This document shows, piece by piece, positions 43,262-47,637 of a DNA stretch of 47,637 bases. Source of the stretch: an uncultured Roseateles sp. (GTDB lineage: Bacteria > Pseudomonadota > Gammaproteobacteria > Burkholderiales > Burkholderiaceae). Under the pieces are notes generated by a model. It was not told the DNA's origin. It worked only from the letters and a program-made list of their open reading frames with translations, and did not search any database. Location: the NCBI GenBank assembly GCA_946886855.1, contig CAMPJJ010000034.1, forward strand, positions 1 through 47,637, written 5' to 3'. A program made the translations under genes and the position numbers. Every line of letters begins with the position of its first letter. The first letter of the stretch is position 1.

Positions 43262-43998
43262 TGCGCGCGCTGGTCGGCGTGTGGCGCGCGCTGAGGATGC
43301 TGGCGCACGTCGTGCACGGCGTGTACCTCGTGCAGGTGCGCTGGCGGCGCTTCGACACGCTGACCCGACAGCGCCACGTCGGCTGGTGGTCGGCCAAGCT
43401 GCTGCGGGTGCTGGGCGTCCGCCTGACGTCGGAGGGGCCGCAGGCGCCCGCGCCGAGGCTGATCACCGCGAATCACATTTCCTGGCTGGACATTGCCGCG
43501 ATGCACGCGGTGATGCCGGAGGCGCGCTTCGTCTCCAAGGCCGACATCGCGACCTGGCCCCTGGTGGGCGCGTTGGCGACGGCGGTGGGGACGCTCTACA
43601 TCGAGCGTGCCAGCAAGCGCGACGCGCTGCGCGTCGTGCACAAGACCGCGGAGGCGCTGGCCGCCGGCGAGACCGTGGCCGTCTTCCCCGAAGGCACGAC
43701 GGGTGCCGGTTACCCCCTGCTGCCCTTGCACGGCAACCTGCTGCAGGCGGCGATCAGCACGCACACGCCGCTGCAGCCGGTCGTGCTGCGCTGGCACCAG
43801 CCGAACGTCCCGTACAGCGACGTTGCGCCTTACATCGGCCAGATGTCGCTGATGGAGAGCCTCTGGCGCATCCTGACCGCGAAGGATCTGGCCGTCGAGG
43901 TGCGTTCCCTGCCCGCGATGCCGACCGAAGGTCTTGACCGCCGCCAACTGGCGGGGGCGCTGTCGGACCGGATCAACAACGCACTCCCCAGGCCCTGA
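43261..43998 (+). CDS. plsC: 1-acyl-sn-glycerol-3-phosphate acyltransferase
   Basis: 245 residues. Acylates lysophosphatidate to phosphatidate at the inner membrane. The HX4D motif is NHISWLD, followed by the FPEGTT motif and LPLHGNLLQAAI. A short hydrophobic stretch near the N-terminus is amphipathic. Starts on the last base of the pyrC' stop, so it is the last gene of the yqgE-pyr run. Confidence 0.9.
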   Translation: MRALVGVWRALRMLAHVVHGVYLVQVRWRRFDTLTRQRHVGWWSAKLLRVLGVRLTSEGPQAPAPRLITANHISWLDIAAMHAVMPEARFVSKADIATWPLVGALATAVGTLYIERASKRDALRVVHKTAEALAAGETVAVFPEGTTGAGYPLLPLHGNLLQAAISTHTPLQPVVLRWHQPNVPYSDVAPYIGQMSLMESLWRILTAKDLAVEVRSLPAMPTEGLDRRQLAGALSDRINNALPRP

Positions 43999-44093
43999 GT
44001 CCGCGGCCGATCCTCCCTTACGTCCGGGCTCAGTTCGCCCATCCCGGGTATGCCGGATGCCCTCCGGGGCCGGATTGGTGCGAGGATCCGCCG

Positions 44094-44966
44094 ATGCTGC
44101 TTTGTTTCGAAGATGAACAGGAGTTGGCCACGCGCCTGGCGCGCGAGCTGGGCCGTCCCCTGGGCGTGATCACGCGCCACCGTTTTCCTGATGGCGAACT
44201 GCGCCTGGTCCTGCCGAAGCCCTTGCCGGTGGACATCATCGTGCTTCGCGGATTGCAGCATCAACCGAACGACCGGCTTGTCGAGCTGCTGATCGCGGCC
44301 CCGGCGGCGCGCGGCTGGGGCGTCCGCCACCTGATGCTGGTGGCGCCCTACCTGGCCTACATGCGCCAGGACATGGAGTTCACCCCCGGGGAGGCGGTCA
44401 GCCAGCGACACATCTCGGCGCTGCTGGCGACGCAGTTCGATCGTGTGGTGACGGTGGATCCGCACCTGCACCGCATCGCGAGCCTGGACGAGGTGATGCC
44501 CAAAGGGCGGGGCGTGGCGCTGTCGGCGGCGGCGCTGCTGGGGCGCTTCATCGCGGCGCAGGTGCCGGGCGCGGTGCTGGTCGGTCCCGACGAGGAATCC
44601 GGCCAGTGGGTCGCGGAAGCGGCGCGCGCCGCCAAGCTGGCGTACGCCGTCGGCCGCAAGGTGCGCTTCGGCGACACGCAGGTGCAGCTGGCCTTCCCCG
44701 ACCTGGAGGTGCGCGGTCGCGCGGTGGTGCTGCTGGACGACATGGCGTCGACCGGCAGGACGCTGATCGGCTCGGCGCGCGAGGCGCTGGAGCGCGGCGC
44801 GGCCAGCGTCGACGTCGCGGTGACGCATGCGCTGTTCAACGGCGATGCGCTGACGGCGCTGCGCGCGGCCGGCGTGCGGCATGTCTGGAGCAGCAACGCG
44901 GTGCCGCACGACAGCAACGCCGTCTGTATCGCGGAGCTCCTGGCGACGGCCCTGCGTCGGAAGTAG
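44094..44966 (+). CDS. Ribose-phosphate pyrophosphokinase-like protein (PRPP synthetase family)
   Basis: 290 residues. PRTase-like repeat fold: HRFPDGELRLVLP, VAPYLAYMRQDMEFTPGEAVS, TVDPHLHRIASL and the PRPP loop VVLLDDMASTGRTL. Shorter than the housekeeping enzyme (about 315 residues) and closer to archaeal-type class III PRPP synthetases; a main prs gene presumably lies elsewhere. It probably makes PRPP from ribose 5-phosphate or a related sugar phosphate. No obvious ribosome site at the ATG at 44094. Confidence 0.82.
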   Translation: MLLCFEDEQELATRLARELGRPLGVITRHRFPDGELRLVLPKPLPVDIIVLRGLQHQPNDRLVELLIAAPAARGWGVRHLMLVAPYLAYMRQDMEFTPGEAVSQRHISALLATQFDRVVTVDPHLHRIASLDEVMPKGRGVALSAAALLGRFIAAQVPGAVLVGPDEESGQWVAEAARAAKLAYAVGRKVRFGDTQVQLAFPDLEVRGRAVVLLDDMASTGRTLIGSAREALERGAASVDVAVTHALFNGDALTALRAAGVRHVWSSNAVPHDSNAVCIAELLATALRRK

Positions 44967-45020
44967 GGCCAGGATTTGCGCGGCGCGGCGCGACGCGACG
45001 CGACGTCGCCGGCGCCCGAT

Positions 45021-45062
45021 GCCTGAAGCCCTAAGCCTGAAGCCTTAAGCCTTAAGCCTTAA
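45021..45062 (-). repeat. 7-bp tandem repeat covering the gpmA stop codon
   Basis: Six units of a heptamer, GCCTTAA/GCCTGAA/GCCCTAA on the plus strand, plus a partial unit. The gpmA stop TAA (45061-45059) is inside the first complete unit on the minus strand. Confidence 0.85.
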
Positions 45063-45802
45063 GCCTTGCCCTGGTTCGCCACCGCGGCGGCGGCTTTCGC
45101 CGCGGCCTCGGCGTCGCCCAGGTAATAGCTCTTGATCGGCTTCAGGTCCTTGTCCAGTTCGTAGACGAGCGGAATGCCGTTGGGAATATTCACGCCAACG
45201 ATGGCTTCGTCGGCGATGCCGTCCAAATACTTCACGAGGGCGCGGATCGAGTTGCCGTGGGCCGCGATCAGCACGCGTTGTCCCGACAGAATCGCGGGTG
45301 CGATCTGTTCGTTCCAGTAGGGCAGCACGCGGGCCACGGTGTCCTTCAGGCACTCGGTCAGCGGAATGTCCGAGGGCTGCAGGCCGGCATAGCGGATGTC
45401 GCCGCGCTCGCTGCGCGGGTCCGACGCTTCCAGCGCCGGCGGCGGGGTGTCATAGCTCCGGCGCCAGACGAGCACCTGCTCGTCGCCGTACTGCTTGGCC
45501 ATGTCCGCCTTGTTCAGACCCTGAAGGCCGCCGTAGTGGCGTTCGTTCAGGCGCCAGCTGTGCTTCACCGGCAGCCATTGGCGGTCCATCTGGTCGAGGC
45601 AATGCCACAGGGTCCAGATGGCGCGCTTGAGCACGGAAGTGTGGGCCACGTCGAAATCGACGCCGGCTTCCTTCAGCAGACGGCCCGCCTGCTTGGCCTG
45701 CTCCACCCCGGTGGGCGTCAGATCCACGTCGGTCCAGCCGGTGAAGCGGTTCTCGAGATTCCAGGTCGATTCGCCATGGCGAATCAGCACGAGCTTGTAC
45801 AT
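45059..45802 (-). CDS. gpmA: 2,3-bisphosphoglycerate-dependent phosphoglycerate mutase
   Basis: 247 residues, the standard length. Interconverts 3- and 2-phosphoglycerate in glycolysis; a cytosolic enzyme. [24 protein letters not shown] holds the phospho-His (His11), [36 protein letters not shown] and [17 protein letters not shown] are all present. Its 3' end, with the stop codon, lies in a heptanucleotide tandem repeat that could shift the C-terminus by slippage. Confidence 0.97.
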   Translation of the reverse strand: MYKLVLIRHGESTWNLENRFTGWTDVDLTPTGVEQAKQAGRLLKEAGVDFDVAHTSVLKRAIWTLWHCLDQMDRQWLPVKHSWRLNERHYGGLQGLNKADMAKQYGDEQVLVWRRSYDTPPPALEASDPRSERGDIRYAGLQPSDIPLTECLKDTVARVLPYWNEQIAPAILSGQRVLIAAHGNSIRALVKYLDGIADEAIVGVNIPNGIPLVYELDKDLKPIKSYYLGDAEAAAKAAAAVANQGKA

Positions 45803-46008
45803 GGGTCTTGGATGGTTCGTGAGGTTTGGCCGGGTTCCGGCAGGCCCGGCGGATTCTAGAGGCTGCCCTCCAGGGCGCCCGCCTCAAGAAGCCTTCCGCA
45901 AGGCCGACAACTGGTTTCGTACCGGGCGAAAGGCGCACCTGCGCCCCAACTTGGTTCGCTAAAAGAATATGCCCCGTTGGGCATTCACGCTGTACAGGAG
46001 TACTTGCA

Positions 46009-47217
46009 ATGATGGTGGTGAAGAACTTGCGCATGACGCCTCTGGCGCTGGCGCTGATGGTGTTCGGCGCGCAGGCGCAGGGCCAGTCGGACTCGATGTT
46101 CTCGTTCTCCGGCTTCGGCACGGTCGGTCTGACCGGCACGACGAAGGACGGCGCGGAATACGTCATCCCCGGCCAGGTCCATGGGGCCGACAAGACGATC
46201 AGCGGCGAGGTCGACAGCAAGCTGGGCCTGCAGGGCACGGCGAAGTTCAACGCGCAGTTCTCGGCCACCGTGCAGGTGCTCACCAAGCAGACCGGCAAGG
46301 GCGACTGGACGCCGCAGGTCGAGTGGGCCTTCGCCAAGTGGCAGGCCACGCCGGGTCTGGCGATCCGCGCCGGCCGCATCGGCGCGCCGTTCTTCGCGGT
46401 GTCCGACTTCCGTGACGTGGGGTATGCCAACACCTGGCTGCGTCCGCCGATCGATGTCTACGGCCAGGTGCCGGTGAGCCACTTCGACGGTGTCGACGTG
46501 AACTGGACGACGCAGGTCGCCGGCAAGAGCGTCTCGCTGCAGGCCTTCGGCGGCGAAGCCTCGTCGTACGTGCGTCAGACCAAGCTCGAGATCAAGAAGA
46601 TGGTCGGCGTGAACGCCACCATCGAACTGGCCGACGGCCTGAACCTGCGCGTCGGCCATGCGCAGGGCAAGCTGACCGCGCACAGCGCCACCGTCGCCTC
46701 GCTGGTCGGCGCGCTGCGCCAGACGCCGTTCGCCTCGGTGGGCAACGAGATCGACCCGACCGACAAGGACGCCAGCTTCTCCGGCGTCGGCCTGACCTAC
46801 GACGAAGGCCAGTGGGTCGTCGCCGCCGAGTACACCAAGCGCCGCAACGACTCGTTCGTGCCGGACACCACCGGCTGGTACACGACGGTCGGCTACCGCG
46901 TCGGCAAGTTCACGCCGTACGCGACCTTGTCGCAGCAGAAGACCGACAGCAGCAACGTCAACAACACGATCCCGGGCACGGTCGTCGTGGGCGGCCTGCC
47001 GCTGCGCGCCGTCGTCGACGCGGTGACCGCCGCGCAGAGCACGCCGCAGAAGACCATCGGTGTGGGCGTGCGCTGGGACGCGTGGCGCAACGTCGCCATC
47101 AAGGCCCAGTACGACAGCATCAAGACCACCGGCGCCGGCCAGTTCTACAACGTCCAGCCGGGCTTCAACAACGAGCGCGTCGGCGTCTACAGCGTCGCCG
47201 TCGACTTCGTGTTCTAA
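46009..47217 (+). CDS. Outer membrane porin
   Basis: 402 residues. Signal peptide ending AQAQ, then a beta-barrel with alternating aromatic strands (SFSGFGTVGLTGTTKD, TWLRPPIDVYGQVPVSHFDGVD) and a terminal Phe (VAVDFVF), the hallmark of a barrel assembly signal. CAGGAG lies about 8 bp before the ATG at 46009. It resembles the DcaP-like/phosphate-linked porins that occur before PstS-like proteins in Burkholderiales. Solute specificity is not known. Confidence 0.9.
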   Translation: MMVVKNLRMTPLALALMVFGAQAQGQSDSMFSFSGFGTVGLTGTTKDGAEYVIPGQVHGADKTISGEVDSKLGLQGTAKFNAQFSATVQVLTKQTGKGDWTPQVEWAFAKWQATPGLAIRAGRIGAPFFAVSDFRDVGYANTWLRPPIDVYGQVPVSHFDGVDVNWTTQVAGKSVSLQAFGGEASSYVRQTKLEIKKMVGVNATIELADGLNLRVGHAQGKLTAHSATVASLVGALRQTPFASVGNEIDPTDKDASFSGVGLTYDEGQWVVAAEYTKRRNDSFVPDTTGWYTTVGYRVGKFTPYATLSQQKTDSSNVNNTIPGTVVVGGLPLRAVVDAVTAAQSTPQKTIGVGVRWDAWRNVAIKAQYDSIKTTGAGQFYNVQPGFNNERVGVYSVAVDFVF

Positions 47218-47238
47218 GCATCAGAAGAAGAGGTCCCC

Positions 47239-47637
47239 ATGCAGTTCAACATGATCAAGCCCGTGATCGGGGCGGCGTTGTTCGCCGCCGCCGTGGCCGC
47301 GCAGGCGCAAGTCGCCGTCGTGGTCAATCCGAAGAGCCCCGTCGCCAGCATGACCGCCGACCAGGTCGCGAGCATCTTCCTGGGCAAGTCCAACCAGCTG
47401 CCCAACGGCAGCGCCGCGCAGGCGGTGGACCTGCCCGACAGCGCCGCGGCCCGTGAGCACTTCTATTCGAAGGCCACCGGCAAGTCGTCCGCCCAGGTCA
47501 AGGCCGCGTGGTCGCGCCTGGTGTTCTCGGGCAAGGGCACGCCGCCCAAGGAACTGGGCAGCGCCGCCGACGTGAAGAAGTTCGTCGCCGCGAATGCCGA
47601 TGCGATCGGCTACATCGAGAAGTCGGCCGTCGACGGC
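47239..47637 (+). CDS. PstS-like phosphate-binding periplasmic protein (partial)
   Basis: First 133 codons; the reading frame runs off the window in frame. Signal peptide AVAAQA followed by VAVVVNPKSPVASMTADQVASIFLGKSNQLPNG, REHFYSKATGK, WSRLVFSGKGTPPKELGS and NADAIGYIEKSAVDG, as in short PstS-like (PBP_like) phosphate-binding proteins of about 140 residues. AAGAAGAGG precedes the ATG at 47239. It is 21 bp after the porin, so the two are probably co-transcribed. Confidence 0.88.
   Translation, partial: MQFNMIKPVIGAALFAAAVAAQAQVAVVVNPKSPVASMTADQVASIFLGKSNQLPNGSAAQAVDLPDSAAAREHFYSKATGKSSAQVKAAWSRLVFSGKGTPPKELGSAADVKKFVAANADAIGYIEKSAVDG

Overview
The window reads as chromosomal DNA of a GC-rich betaproteobacterium of the order Burkholderiales, most like the Roseateles/Mitsuaria/Rubrivivax/Leptothrix group. 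The basis is very G/C-rich third codon positions, the gene order hemL-thiD-rubredoxin-pilGHIJ-chpA, a Mpl ligase, a PyrR-PyrB-PyrC' block and a porin followed by a PstS-like protein. The placement is inference from gene content; no rRNA or other marker is present. I saw no tRNA, rRNA, CRISPR array, transposase or phage gene.

Layout. 28-2104: a GT4 glycosyltransferase and, divergent to it, an Mpo1/DUF962-like membrane protein. 2207-3133: a lipoprotein alpha/beta hydrolase. 3054-3986: a small accessory insert richer in A/T, with a Panacea-domain (DUF4065) antitoxin-like gene and, overlapping it by ATGA, a two-helix membrane protein interrupted by an in-frame TAA. 4054-7830: a membrane-anchored class III aminotransferase, divergent from phosphatidylserine decarboxylase and a CorA/ZntB-type transporter. 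7900-11604: a YqiA-type esterase and a large lipoprotein metalloprotease. 11695-16804 (minus): AI-2E-family permease, Mpl, HemL and ThiD. 16939-27860: rubredoxin, then the twitching-motility chemosensory genes pilG, pilH, pilI, pilJ and a 2262-residue chpA. 27923-33489: signalling genes (diguanylate cyclase, lipoprotein hydrolase, CHASE3 histidine kinase, LuxR-type regulator, receiver plus degenerate GGDEF protein). 33500-37945: a four-gene archaic (Csu-like) chaperone-usher fimbrial locus. 37949-39415 (minus): photolyase. 39451-43998: a tightly packed run of yqgE, ruvX, pyrR, pyrB, a catalytically dead pyrC homologue and plsC. 44094-44966: PRPP synthetase-like protein. 45059-45802 (minus): gpmA. 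46009-47637: porin and a PstS-like protein cut by the window end.

How it fits together. Two surface-motility and attachment programmes lie close together: Pil-Chp control of type IV pili, and an archaic fimbria. The genes between them are mostly signal transduction, including one probably active and one probably inactive GGDEF domain, so a c-di-GMP-linked motility/attachment region is a reasonable inference. The pyr block and PRPP synthetase handle pyrimidine and phosphoribosyl metabolism. The most unusual item is the Panacea module at 3054-3986: its membrane partner looks like a member of the short transmembrane toxin class, but it carries a nonsense codon at position 36.
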